Assembly (NCBI GenBank): GCA_002336805.1
Contig: DDEZ01000011.1
Location: 682,001 to 746,000 of the forward strand
Length of the DNA: 64,000 nucleotides
Direction: 5' to 3'
DNA from: Bacteroidetes bacterium UBA1941
Lineage (GTDB): Bacteria > Bacteroidota > Bacteroidia > Chitinophagales > LD1
Under the pieces are notes generated by a model. It saw nothing but the letters and a program-made list of their open reading frames with translations, ran no database searches and was not told the DNA's origin. Positions 36,334-44,107 of this stretch are shown here, one piece after another. The stretch's first letter is position 1. Each line of letters opens with the position of its first letter. The position numbers and the translations under genes are program-made.

Positions 36334-37137
36334 TTACTGGCCTGCCAGTTTAAACATGATAGGCAATACATAGGAAACCTTTACTGCTTTACCTTGCTGC
36401 TTGCCGGGGTTAAACTTAGGCAGCATACGTACTACGCGTACTGCCTCACGGTTGATACCATCGCTCACGCCTTTCTTTACAGTGATGTCAGTCAGCGAGC
36501 CATCTTCGGTCACTACAAAGCCTACTACCACACGGCCCTGGATATCGTTTTCACGCTCCATGTCAGGATAGTTGATGTGCTCTTGTATAAACTTCATCAT
36601 AGCGCCTTCGCCTCCCGGATAGGATGGCATCTGCTCTACCACAGTGAAGATCTTGTCCTCCACGATAGGCTTGCTATCTACTACCGGTGCTTCTACTACT
36701 GCAGGAGCATCGTCCTTGCCCTCGTGTGTCTCTGTACTGATCGTTTGATCCTTGATCTCAGTTACCTTTACAGGTTCGTCGTCTTTGTGTACTTCCTCAT
36801 CCTTCTTGGCTACCATCTCGAGAAACTTCACCGTAGGCCTCACCGGTGGTGGTGGCGGCGGCGGCGGCGGCGGTGGTGTCTCGTCCTTCAGTGGTGGTGG
36901 CTCTGCCAGCGTCACTGTGGTCTCGATTACTTCCTCTTTTGGCTTCGATTTCAGAAAAGAAAGGTCTACGAAAGAGCCGGCTATCAGTACTCCTGCTACA
37001 CCTACGGTGATCAGCAGGCCTATGATAGAGTTCCTGGCTTTTTCTTTGCGCAGCTGGTAGGCGCCGTATTGTTGGTTCCTGTTATAGAACACAATATCGT
37101 CAAACGACCAGCCTTGAAATGATTTTGATTGTTCCAT
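36334..37137 (-). CDS. tonB: TonB energy transducer
   Basis: The 267-residue product has the Bacteroidota TonB layout. A cytoplasmic FDDIVFYNRNQQYGAYQLRK segment is followed by one membrane helix (IIGLLITVGVAGVLIAG), a periplasmic spacer with 11 consecutive Pro (from GGT/GGC repeats), and an acidic Val-rich linker. The C-terminal domain has PSYPGGEGAMMKFIQ, INYP, GRVVVGFVV and LPKFNPGKQQGKAVKV, the part that touches TonB-dependent receptors. It is the last gene of exbB-exbD-exbD-tonB, 57 bp after the second exbD. Confidence 0.95.
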   Translation of the reverse strand: MEQSKSFQGWSFDDIVFYNRNQQYGAYQLRKEKARNSIIGLLITVGVAGVLIAGSFVDLSFLKSKPKEEVIETTVTLAEPPPLKDETPPPPPPPPPPPVRPTVKFLEMVAKKDEEVHKDDEPVKVTEIKDQTISTETHEGKDDAPAVVEAPVVDSKPIVEDKIFTVVEQMPSYPGGEGAMMKFIQEHINYPDMERENDIQGRVVVGFVVTEDGSLTDITVKKGVSDGINREAVRVVRMLPKFNPGKQQGKAVKVSYVLPIMFKLAGQ

Positions 37138-37194
37138 GCTCTGCTGTTATGCTTTGGTTTGATGCAGATTTTTAATTTTTTCCATAAGGGCGGC

Positions 37195-37788
37195 TTACTT
37201 TGCTTGTACCCTTTCTACCTGCTCGGCAGCTACCACTTTACCGTTATTGTCTATGGTCTCCTGCTCGATCGGCACGATGTCTTGTATCGCATAGATACGG
37301 GTCTTGGTGATATCCATCTCGTCCAGGATGTCCACCATGTCCTTGTATTTAGCGCCTTCAGCCATCTTGATCAGTACGATCATCTTATCACCGTACTCTT
37401 TGTCATGGCCGTGCATCCGCTCTACCTCTTTCTGCTTCTTCAGGATCACCTCACGGATACCTTGGTCACCAGCGAATGTAGTTTGCTTCATATCGGTCAT
37501 CTTGCCCTCTGAGGTGCCATAGTACCATACTGCGTCGTCTTTGCCGAGCAGTACATTTATCACCTGGCTTTCCTTTACATCTTGCTTCTTCTCGTTGTCC
37601 TTTTTAGGCATGGAGAGGTCCATAGCCTTAGGCTTATTGAGAGACGTAGTGAGCATGAAGAAGGTGATCAGCAGGAACGCGAGATCCACCATCGGTGTGA
37701 GATCCACCTTGGTAGACAGCTTCTTGCCTCTTACTTTCCCTCCATGTTTGCCTCCTCCGCCTCCCCCGGAGGTATCTATTTCTGCCAT
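37195..37788 (-). CDS. exbD: ExbD/TolR family biopolymer transporter (second copy)
   Basis: The 197-residue protein has a Gly/Lys-rich cytoplasmic start, then one membrane helix carrying the proton-pathway Asp in VDLTPMVDLAFLLITFF, and a periplasmic domain. With ExbB it turns the proton gradient into motion of TonB. It lies 28 bp after the first exbD and 57 bp before tonB. Compared with its neighbour its periplasmic domain is richer in Lys and Asp (KKDNEKKQDVKESQ). Confidence 0.94.
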   Translation of the reverse strand: MAEIDTSGGGGGGKHGGKVRGKKLSTKVDLTPMVDLAFLLITFFMLTTSLNKPKAMDLSMPKKDNEKKQDVKESQVINVLLGKDDAVWYYGTSEGKMTDMKQTTFAGDQGIREVILKKQKEVERMHGHDKEYGDKMIVLIKMAEGAKYKDMVDILDEMDITKTRIYAIQDIVPIEQETIDNNGKVVAAEQVERVQAK

Positions 37789-37816
37789 TGTATCCTGGTC
37801 TTTATTAGATTAGAAA

Positions 37817-38479
37817 TTATTCTTTCTTCTCCGCAGCTGCGGCAGAAGAGCCACCCGCCAGGGTGGTGATCAGGTTAAAGGTATGGATATCTTTCTCCGT
37901 CAGGGTCTTGATCACTTCCTGTACGGCTTTTACATCGGTATTCTTATCACCTTTGATCGCTATGCGTATTGCATTGCGGGCACTAGGGTGGTTGATATCT
38001 ACGTCTGCATACCTGCCGGCCATGACCCAGTCGCCCAGCTGATTATCAGCAGAGTCTATAGGTATACCGGTGCTCTCTGAGCTGATCTCATCAGGCTTCT
38101 TATTCAGCAGGTCGCCCACATTCGTCTTTGCATTAAATCCGAATGTCTCTACCTGTGCGAAGTTTGCCTTCTGCTTTTCAGTCAGATTGGCCAGCGCCGG
38201 ATATTTATCCTTGTAGTATTCAGCCATCTTCTCGAGCGCCTTCAGGCGGAAGGTCGCACTAGGATAGTTGATGTAGGCCTTTCCGTTTTTATCTACAGAG
38301 ATCTTGATGGCATCATTCACCTGTATCTCCGAGCGGGAGTTTGGCAGGTCTATGGCCACCGGTTCAGAAGGCTTGAATTTTGAGGTGAGGATAAAGAACG
38401 TCAGCAGGAGGAATGACACGTCACACATGGCGGTCATATCTACTGAGGTGCTTTTCCTTGGTATTTTTACTTTAGGCAT
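37817..38479 (-). CDS. exbD: ExbD/TolR family biopolymer transporter (first copy)
   Basis: The 220-residue protein has a short basic start (MPKVKIPRKS), the membrane helix with Asp in VDMTAMCDVSFLLLTFF, and a longer periplasmic domain (about residues 45-205) that includes an insert around NVGDLLNKKPDEISSES. Two different ExbD proteins in one cluster are usual for Bacteroidota. It follows exbB by 85 bp. Confidence 0.94.
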   Translation of the reverse strand: MPKVKIPRKSTSVDMTAMCDVSFLLLTFFILTSKFKPSEPVAIDLPNSRSEIQVNDAIKISVDKNGKAYINYPSATFRLKALEKMAEYYKDKYPALANLTEKQKANFAQVETFGFNAKTNVGDLLNKKPDEISSESTGIPIDSADNQLGDWVMAGRYADVDINHPSARNAIRIAIKGDKNTDVKAVQEVIKTLTEKDIHTFNLITTLAGGSSAAAAEKKE

Positions 38480-38564
38480 TTTACCTGCTTTAATATTAGT
38501 GATGAAAAAAGAGCTGCATTTCCATAAGCCACTAGCCTATTTTATGCATACTGCTTATTCCCAA

Positions 38565-39374
38565 TTACTTCTTGCGGCTGGCAAATGACTGTGCGATGCT
38601 GAAACCGATCTCGTCGATAGCGTATGTCAGCGCGTCTATCTGGCTGGTAAATACGTTGTAGAGGATGATCGCGCAGGCAGAGGTAGCGATACCGATAGCC
38701 GTGTTTACGAGGGCCTCAGAGATACCGGCAGAGAGCTTGGTAGGGTCTGGAGAGCCTGTAGTAGCGAGAGCGGCAAATGACTTGATCATACCGATCACCG
38801 TACCGAGGAGTGCCACGAGGGTACCTACAGAGGCGATAGTAGAGAGGAATACGAGGTTCTTCTGCAGCATAGGGAGCTCCAGAGAGGTAGCTTCTTCTAT
38901 TTCCTGCTGTATAGCGAGTACTTTCTTTTCGCCTTCCAGCTCTGTGTTAGTTGCCATCTCCTGATACTTGTGGAGACCAGCTTGTACCACGTTAGCTACA
39001 GAGCCTTTTTGCTTGCCACACTCAGCCAGTGCGCCGTTTACGTCACCGTTAGAGAGTGCAGTCTTTATTTTCTGCAGGAATGGCTCGATAGAACCAGTAC
39101 CCTTAGCCTTAGTGATAGTGATAGCACGCTCGATAGAGTAGCTGATTACAGTGATGAGCATACCGATCAGGATAGGTACGATGAAACCGCCCTTGTAGAT
39201 CAGACCAAATATGTTTGAGCTGCCGTCAGCATTTTTCAGAGGTTCTTCTTTTGCATCTACATAGCTACCTGCGAAAAACTTCCAGATACAATAGCCGATG
39301 ATCAATGCGATGGGTACTACCAGGATGCTGAAGTCGAATCCCTTTTGTTGTTGTTTAGCAGGAGCTTGTGCCAT
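38565..39374 (-). CDS. exbB: MotA/TolQ/ExbB proton channel
   Basis: The 269-residue protein has an N-terminal helix (FDFSILVVPIALIIGYCIWKF), a second near GGFIVPILIGMLITVISYSIE, and the conserved MotA/TolQ/ExbB domain with ATSLELPMLQKNLVFLSTIA, LGTVIGMIKSFAAL and ISEALVNTAIGIATSA. It forms the inner-membrane channel with ExbD that powers TonB. It is the first gene of the cluster and has a good promoter just upstream. Confidence 0.95.
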   Translation of the reverse strand: MAQAPAKQQQKGFDFSILVVPIALIIGYCIWKFFAGSYVDAKEEPLKNADGSSNIFGLIYKGGFIVPILIGMLITVISYSIERAITITKAKGTGSIEPFLQKIKTALSNGDVNGALAECGKQKGSVANVVQAGLHKYQEMATNTELEGEKKVLAIQQEIEEATSLELPMLQKNLVFLSTIASVGTLVALLGTVIGMIKSFAALATTGSPDPTKLSAGISEALVNTAIGIATSACAIILYNVFTSQIDALTYAIDEIGFSIAQSFASRKK

Positions 39375-39418
39375 GATGCTTATTGTTTTTTAGTTTAATG
39401 GTTTATTATTGAGAAGTT

Positions 39419-39448
39419 CAAAAATAGATTTTTAATTCTCTATTCAAA
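39419..39448 (-). promoter_or_regulatory. promoter of the exbB-exbD-exbD-tonB cluster
   Basis: On the minus strand TTTG (39448-39445) and TATTTTTG (39426-39419) are 18 nt apart. The leader to the ATG at 39374 would be about 40 nt. Confidence 0.6.
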
Positions 39449-39823
39449 ATTTTGTTTCAAAAATTTGGCCCTCTGTGCTGCGCGCTGCACGGCGCCCTAT
39501 TTTGGCTATACAAACGCCCATATTTCCGGCCTATTGCGGTGTTGCAATTTTCGTTTGCACATATTGCAAATCCATGACAAATCGGTAGAGACTGCCATTG
39601 GGCAGGTCAATGGACCTATTGGCCTAAAACGGGGATATATGCAGGCTTTTTGGCATGAATTTAGCAGAGCAAAATCTCAAGCTCATAATACATTCGCTGC
39701 CCTCTGATATCGCTGTACATTATATTAGTATGGTTTGCAGGTATCCACATATGTGCAGTGATAATAGGATAGATATAATATTATTAAATCATATTTTTAC
39801 AGAAATCAAAAAACCAATTCTAA
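39449..39823. other. intergenic region without genes; weak sigma-54-like site
   Basis: I see no coding sequence between the exbB promoter and the gene at 39824. The only pattern worth noting is TGGCATGAATTTAGCA (39651-39666), which keeps the GG and GC dinucleotides of a -24/-12 sigma-54 promoter at the right distance but has two mismatches. It lies about 158 bp before the downstream ATG. Confidence 0.25.
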
Positions 39824-40753
39824 ATGGAAGACAATAAGCAAGGTGCCGGTGGTAGCAAGAAGATCTACATCGCCATCATCATCCTCCTGCTCCTCATCAA
39901 TGGCGGCGCTATCTACAAGCTATGGGATGAGAATCAGAAACGCGAAGACCAGAAAGCAGTCATAGAACAAAAAGATACAGAGCTCAAGGGGCTCAACCAG
40001 CAGTTTGAAACTGCAAAGCAGGACCTGGAGAGCATGAAAGGCAAGAACTCTGAGCTGGACAGCATCGTAAACGATCGCCAGGCGCAGATAGAGAAGATAC
40101 AAGGAGAGCTGGCTGCTGCTCAGAAGCGTGGCAACCTCTCTGCAGGCGAGCTGAAGAAATACAAGGACATGGTAGCGCAGGTACAGGCGCAGAATGCTGA
40201 GCTGCAAAAGAAGATCGAGGAGCTGACCGCTCAGAACCAGGAGCTCAACGCCAAGAACCTCGACCTAAGCAAAAACCTGGATGCTGAGAAAACCACTACT
40301 GCCCAGCTCACAGACCAGAATAAGGGCCTCTCTAAGAAAGTAGAACTCGGCTCCCTGCTCCACCTCCAGAATCTGAAGATAGAAGGTGAGAAGAAAAAGA
40401 AGAATGGAAAGGAAGTAGCCAAGACCAGCGCCAAGAGCATAGACCTGCTCAAGATCAGCTTTGCTACTGGTGACAACAAGGTACTCGAGAAAGGCAACCT
40501 CTCTCTGTATGTACGCGTGATCAACCCTAAGGGCGAGACTATCTCTGTAGCTGACCAGGGCTCAGGCACACTCAAGCTGGCCGATGGCGGTACTGATATG
40601 CAGTACAGCAAGAAGGTAGATCTCGACTGGGATCAAAACAGCAAGAATGTGGCAATAGACTGGACTGAGAATATCAAGACAGCAGGCACCTACAAGGTAG
40701 AGGTCTACCAGGCAGGCTACCTGATCGGTCAGGGCTCAGTGACACTCAAGTAA
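39824..40753 (+). CDS. membrane-anchored coiled-coil protein, copy A
   Basis: The 309-residue product has a short cytoplasmic start, one membrane helix (IYIAIIILLLLINGGAIYKLW), a long Gln/Glu/Lys coiled coil (about 35-180), and a C-terminal beta domain of about 120 residues (LLKISFATGDNKVLEKGNLSLYVRVINPKGE ... TYKVEVYQAGYLIGQG). It is paralogous over its whole length to the product at 47532-48458, with the strongest match at AQLTDQNKGL and GSLL. The layout suggests a periplasmic spacer rod with a beta-sandwich head. I do not recognise the family and assign no function. A strong terminator follows. Confidence 0.88.
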   Translation: MEDNKQGAGGSKKIYIAIIILLLLINGGAIYKLWDENQKREDQKAVIEQKDTELKGLNQQFETAKQDLESMKGKNSELDSIVNDRQAQIEKIQGELAAAQKRGNLSAGELKKYKDMVAQVQAQNAELQKKIEELTAQNQELNAKNLDLSKNLDAEKTTTAQLTDQNKGLSKKVELGSLLHLQNLKIEGEKKKKNGKEVAKTSAKSIDLLKISFATGDNKVLEKGNLSLYVRVINPKGETISVADQGSGTLKLADGGTDMQYSKKVDLDWDQNSKNVAIDWTENIKTAGTYKVEVYQAGYLIGQGSVTLK

Positions 40754-40776
40754 GAAATACGACAAGCATTAAACAG

Positions 40777-40806
40777 AAACCCGCCGTCACCGGCGGGTTT
40801 TTTTTA
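40777..40806 (+). terminator. rho-independent terminator
   Basis: A 10-bp perfect stem (40777-40786, 40791-40800, core CCCGCCG/CGGCGGG) with a 4-nt loop is followed by a T-run. Confidence 0.93.
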
Positions 40807-40812
40807 TGATGT

Positions 40813-40838
40813 GATTTGCGAGCGGAGCGAAGCAATCT
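40813..40838. repeat. REP-like fragment (TTGCGAGCGGAGCGAAGCAATCT type)
   Basis: GCGAGCGGAGCGAAGCAATC matches a short palindromic sequence that I recall as common between genes of Bacteroidota. Only one copy is present in the window, so the family assignment rests on memory. Confidence 0.35.
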
Positions 40839-40907
40839 TCAACTTAAATTGTATTTGGCTATTAGATTCTGCTAATTCTCAAATTCTGAAAATTCTGATT
40901 CAGACCA

Positions 40908-41384
40908 TCACTCCTTCTCCAGCGCTATCTGCAGCGGCCTGTCAAAACTCTCCGCCAGCGAGATCAGTGTCTCCGTACGGTTGATCCCATCTATCTTTTG
41001 CAGCTTGTCGTGCAGTACCTCACGCAGGTGCTGTGTATCCCGGCAGATGATCCGGATAAATAGGCTATAGTTGCCCGTCGTATAGTGGCAGGATACCACC
41101 TCCGGTATCTTGCGCAGCTCCTTTACTACCTTGTCATACATATCGCTCCTCATCAGGTATACACCTATGAATGCCGTCACATCCATTCCCAGCTTCGGCA
41201 GGTCTATCTGCAGGCGCGGGCTTTTTACGATGCCCAGCTTCTCCATCTTGGCCATACGCACGTGTATAGTGCCGGCAGATACAAATAGCTTTTTGCCTAT
41301 CTCCGTGTAGGGCACAAAGGCGTCTTCCATCAGAATATTCAGTATCTGCAGATCCAGGTTATCGATTTCGTAATTAAGAGCCAT
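40908..41384 (-). CDS. Lrp/AsnC family transcriptional regulator
   Basis: The frame is open to 41414; I choose the ATG at 41384-41382 (MALNYEIDNLDLQIL), which gives 158 residues, the family length. The N-terminal winged helix shows DNLDLQILNIL and YTEIGKKLFVSAGTIHVRMAKMEKLGIV. The C-terminal RAM domain follows (FIGVYLMRSDMYDKVVKELRKIPEVVSCHYTTGNYSLFI, INRTETLISL). Such proteins form octamers and bind DNA with amino-acid effectors. Its target genes are not evident. It is divergent from the tRNA-like gene at 41530. Confidence 0.94.
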   Translation of the reverse strand: MALNYEIDNLDLQILNILMEDAFVPYTEIGKKLFVSAGTIHVRMAKMEKLGIVKSPRLQIDLPKLGMDVTAFIGVYLMRSDMYDKVVKELRKIPEVVSCHYTTGNYSLFIRIICRDTQHLREVLHDKLQKIDGINRTETLISLAESFDRPLQIALEKE

Positions 41385-41468
41385 TTTTAGTGTCCTATTT
41401 TTATATAAACGCAAAGAAACTGATATAAATTATCAATTACGTATATTTTATCGTAAATCTTTGAATTA

Positions 41469-41500
41469 TTTGTAAATAAAGGCGCTACTGTTTATCTTTG
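41469..41500 (+). promoter_or_regulatory. promoter of the tRNA-like gene
   Basis: TTTG (41469-41472) and TATCTTTG (41493-41500) are separated by 20 nt, a full match to the Bacteroidota -33/-7 pattern. Transcription would start near 41507, about 23 nt before the tRNA-like 5' end. Confidence 0.65.
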
Positions 41501-41529
41501 TTCTACGAAAGCGGAAGCAATCGCAATAT

Positions 41530-41699
41530 TGTTGGGTGATGAAATTGGCAGACATGCCCTCCTGTCTCGGGGGTGAGGACCAAGGGATAAAGCTCGTTTT
41601 GTAGCTAAAATGTAGTGACAGGTCGCGACCTGTCACTACACGCAGACCGCAAGCCAGACTAACCTCCTCATGTAGGTTCGACTCCTGCTCCAACAGCCA
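41530..41699 (+). tRNA. tRNA-Leu-like gene with giant variable arm
   Basis: The ends fold as a class II tRNA. The acceptor is TGTTGGG (41530-41536) with TCCAACA (41689-41695), discriminator G and encoded CCA (41697-41699). The D arm ATG/CAT has the Leu-like loop AAATTGGCAGA. The T arm GTAGG/CCTGC has loop TTCGACT. The anticodon stem CCCTC/GGGGG (41557-41561, 41569-41573) encloses CTGTCTC, placing GTC at positions 34-36 with U33 but U at 37. This is not a Leu anticodon. The variable arm is about 97 nt: stem TGAGGA/TCCTCA (41574-41579, 41665-41670) around an 85-nt insert with a 30-bp palindrome. Its own promoter and a terminator frame it. It could be a pseudo-tRNA, an unusual tRNA, or a tRNA-like regulatory RNA. 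Confidence 0.5.
41611..41640. repeat. 30-bp perfect palindrome inside the tRNA-like gene
   Basis: Arms 41611-41625 and 41626-41640 are exact reverse complements with no loop (TGTAGTGACAGGTCG and its complement). The TGTAG-x-GAC start resembles the hairpin repeats in the act operon spacers, which suggests insertion of a REP-type element. Confidence 0.85.
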
Positions 41700-41704
41700 C
41701 TACT

Positions 41705-41732
41705 AGCCAGGGCCACTGCTCTGGCTTTTTTG
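41705..41732 (+). terminator. terminator of the tRNA-like gene
   Basis: AGCCAG (41705-41710) pairs with CTGGCT (41721-41726), and a run of six T follows. It lies 5 nt after the encoded CCA. Confidence 0.85.
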
Positions 41733-41837
41733 ACACCTCGGGTGTCGCATCTTTTTAGGTAGAGAATGATCCCGGCTCTCTGGGCGATTGTCGGTTTCTC
41801 AATAGCCCTTGTGCTGCCATGCCGGGGCTATTTTTAT
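41732..41837 (+). other. two further hairpins with T-runs, possible small structured RNA
   Basis: GACACC/GGTGTC (41732-41737, 41741-41746) is followed by CATCTTTTT, and AATAGCCC/GGGCTATT (41801-41808, 41825-41832) by TTTATTT. GAGAA (41762-41766) can pair with TTCTC (41796-41800). No open frame explains them, and the downstream gene has its own promoter. Backup terminators or a short stand-alone RNA are both possible. Confidence 0.4.
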
Positions 41838-41884
41838 TTCCATACGTATTGGCACATACCTTGTGATAAAGAGCAGCTGTAGAT

Positions 41885-41928
41885 CATGACCTGTATCATG
41901 GCTTTATCTGTACTAATCCGTAACTTTG
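41885..41928 (+). promoter_or_regulatory. uspA promoter with Crp/Fnr-like operator
   Basis: TAACTTTG (41921-41928) is the -7 element. There is no -33 TTTG; instead the inverted repeat CATGA-N6-TCATG (41885-41900) is centred about 41-42 bp before the predicted start, the usual place of a class II Crp/Fnr-type activator. The identity of the regulator is inferred. Confidence 0.45.
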
Positions 41929-41944
41929 GTATAAACCATCCATC

Positions 41945-42379
41945 ATGAAGAATATACTCGTAGCCGTAGACCTCCAGCAGGGAGATATCCTGCTGCTCAA
42001 TAAAGCCGCTGAGATCGCACATGCCTTCAAGGCCAAGGTATGGGTAGTGCATATCACCCTGCCCGACCCCGAGTTTGTAGGGATGGATGCCGGACCCATG
42101 TATGCCCGCAAGACACTGGCTGAAGACTTTCGCGCCGAGCATAAAGCGCTGCACGGCTATCACAAGGTACTGCATGACCAGCAGGTACGCGGAGAGGCGC
42201 TGCTCATACAGGGTCCTACTGTGGAGACCATCTTTGCCGAGGCTACAAAACTGGATGCCGACCTGATAGTGATAGGTGCGCACAAACACAACTTCCTGAA
42301 GCGTGTATTCGGACAGGATATCACACACCAGATCACGGATCAGTCCCGCATACCGATGCTCATCGTACCCTTAGATTGA
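41945..42379 (+). CDS. universal stress protein UspA-like
   Basis: The 144-residue single-domain protein starts MKNILVAVDLQQGD and ends with the ATP-binding UspA signature, here DADLIVIGAHKHNFLKRVFG followed by ITHQITDQSRIPMLIVP. The N-terminal Asp of VAVD is present. USP proteins bind ATP or other nucleotides and are induced by stress or low oxygen. The operator-like repeat upstream fits redox or cAMP-type control. It is the only gene on its transcript by appearance. Confidence 0.92.
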   Translation: MKNILVAVDLQQGDILLLNKAAEIAHAFKAKVWVVHITLPDPEFVGMDAGPMYARKTLAEDFRAEHKALHGYHKVLHDQQVRGEALLIQGPTVETIFAEATKLDADLIVIGAHKHNFLKRVFGQDITHQITDQSRIPMLIVPLD

Positions 42380-42443
42380 TTGGCAGAATTCAAGAATTGC
42401 TAATACAAATTACCGTATTGCATCTTTGATCCGTACATCTGTA

Positions 42444-42469
42444 AACCTGCCTTTGCCGGCCAGCAGGTT
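42444..42469. other. inverted repeat between convergent genes
   Basis: AACCTGC (42444-42450) and GCAGGTT (42463-42469) form a 7-bp stem with a GC-rich loop but no T-run on either side. It may act as a weak terminator between uspA and the phospholipase gene. Confidence 0.35.
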
Positions 42470-42491
42470 AGTAATTCCGTAAATCAAAAAA

Positions 42492-43649
42492 TCACTCTCC
42501 CAGCATACCCGTCTTGCCACCTGTAGCTATGGAGTCTATGCGACCTATGCCCGGCTGGGTCCACTGTACGTGGTAATCGCTCCAGCCCTTGGTACCGGCC
42601 TTATCATCCGTCTTGTAGTAGTCTGTAGATAGTATCTGCCCCCAGCTACTCATGGCCAGGCGCATCTCCGTATAGTCGCCCGCGCGGGCCTGATTGGCGC
42701 CCTCGTCGCAGCGGGTGCGTATGATGTAGCCTTTTTTGACTGCCGCCTGTATGTCTGTATAGTGGCGCTCCGGGTCATTATATTTCACAAAGGCGGCCTC
42801 TGGCGTGCCCGGCTTTGCATAGGTGAACATCACTCTGCCGCGATAGGAGGGGTGCCCCTTGATGTAGGTCGCATGCTCATCACCACTACAGTCTATGGTA
42901 AAGATCACCTTGCCCCGCGCCTCGGCCAGCGTAGGCCAGCCGCGCGTGAGGATGGCATGCTCCAGAGTGCTGTCTATACCGCGGAGGTCATCTGGTATGA
43001 TCACTCCTTTCAGGTCCTGTCCAAATATATCTCTCACCTCCGCATCCAGGGCATCGGCTGCGGCTGAGTCAAACGGCAGCGCACGGGCAAACCGCCTGAG
43101 TGCATGCACATGGTCTCCCACGGCATCGGTCTTTACCTCCACATGTATATATATGGGTAGATGGTGCGGGTGTGCATCGCTCCAGCGCCTCACCTCTGCC
43201 AGCCCATCGCGAAATGTCAGATTCGTCGTATTGTAGTCCACATCTGGTATGTGCAGCATTTTGTAGCCGGGCTTTTTCAACTCTGGCAGCCCTGAGGCCG
43301 CACGCAGCCCTACGAATGACCGCAGCCGCCTATAGTAGTAGCGCCCGCCCTGTGGGTCATAGTAGACATCCAGCTCCACCCCGCGTATACCATACTTATC
43401 AAACTGCTCTGTGAGTGGCACGTGCTGGTAGTCAAGCTCATCCGGGTTGAGGTCATGTGGTAGCAGGCCCATCTTGTAGAGATTCTTCACATAGCTTAGC
43501 ACACGCTTGTCCGTGCGCAGGTGGTAGCTATTGTGGCTGGCTATGATCTGCACCTGATTCATACGCAGCTCATCACCATCAGATGGGGCAGGTACAAAAG
43601 ATAGGCAGGCAATAGCAGCAATGGCAATGAGGATAGCGATATACTTCAA
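42492..43649 (-). CDS. Ca2+-dependent PI-PLC-like phosphodiesterase, exported
   Basis: The 385-residue product starts at TTG (43649-43647), because no ATG precedes the signal peptide (KYIAILIAIAAIACLSFVPA). Family motifs are QIIASHNSYH with the first catalytic His, GIRGVELDVYYD with metal-binding Glu and Asp, MLHIPDVDYNTTN around the second His, and IHVEVK. These fit the calcium-dependent phosphoinositide phospholipase C family (PI-PLC-C1). Members cut phospholipid head groups; here it acts in the periplasm or outside. It is convergent with uspA. Confidence 0.88.
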   Translation of the reverse strand: MKYIAILIAIAAIACLSFVPAPSDGDELRMNQVQIIASHNSYHLRTDKRVLSYVKNLYKMGLLPHDLNPDELDYQHVPLTEQFDKYGIRGVELDVYYDPQGGRYYYRRLRSFVGLRAASGLPELKKPGYKMLHIPDVDYNTTNLTFRDGLAEVRRWSDAHPHHLPIYIHVEVKTDAVGDHVHALRRFARALPFDSAAADALDAEVRDIFGQDLKGVIIPDDLRGIDSTLEHAILTRGWPTLAEARGKVIFTIDCSGDEHATYIKGHPSYRGRVMFTYAKPGTPEAAFVKYNDPERHYTDIQAAVKKGYIIRTRCDEGANQARAGDYTEMRLAMSSWGQILSTDYYKTDDKAGTKGWSDYHVQWTQPGIGRIDSIATGGKTGMLGE

Positions 43650-43727
43650 TGAGATGTTTTAAGAAGTGGCAAGATAGGATAGCCGCACTTAACAATCAAA
43701 TAATAGAGGCCGTGCCTCAAACGCTGC

Positions 43728-44042
43728 TTAAATATTTATAAGGTTAAAAGCAATAAGCAGGGCAGTGGCAAAAAGTATTAGCAGACCTGTCAGGAATATA
43801 TACTCTGCGATAGTCTCCAGGCGCAGGCTCAGTCCATTCACAGTTTTCATGGAGAGAAAAGAAGCGATACTACTGGCCATAAACAGGATCATGGCCACGA
43901 GCGTGATCTCATCCAGATAGGTACGCGATTTCACATGCAGCAGGCCTATAGTGGTCAGCAGGATGAAGCACAGGCCCAGCAGGTTGGCAGAGGTGTTGAG
44001 TATGTGAGGCGAGTTGGGCGATTCTTTTTGGGGCTGCAGCAT
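43728..44042 (-). CDS. small three-helix membrane protein, unknown
   Basis: The 104-residue product has a polar start (MLQPQKESPNSPHI) and three hydrophobic helices, near residues 18-36, 45-65 and 80-102. NTSANLLGLCFILLTTIGLLH and IASFLSMKT lie at the first two. I do not recognise a named family. It lies between the phospholipase and acyltransferase genes on the same strand, 65 bp after the latter. Confidence 0.7.
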   Translation of the reverse strand: MLQPQKESPNSPHILNTSANLLGLCFILLTTIGLLHVKSRTYLDEITLVAMILFMASSIASFLSMKTVNGLSLRLETIAEYIFLTGLLILFATALLIAFNLINI

Positions 44043-44107
44043 GCCTTTTTTGATAGCTGTAGGTGTCTCTGGTTTAAGTCACCACTGTTAAGGATGGTTA
44101 AGCACTA

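Noticed and set aside
36843..36885. GGT/GGC repeat that looks like a microsatellite
   Set aside because: It encodes the Pro run of the TonB spacer, a normal feature of the family.
41466..41693. 75-residue frame on the minus strand across the tRNA-like gene
   Set aside because: It is explained by the tRNA-like RNA, which has its own promoter and terminator on the plus strand.
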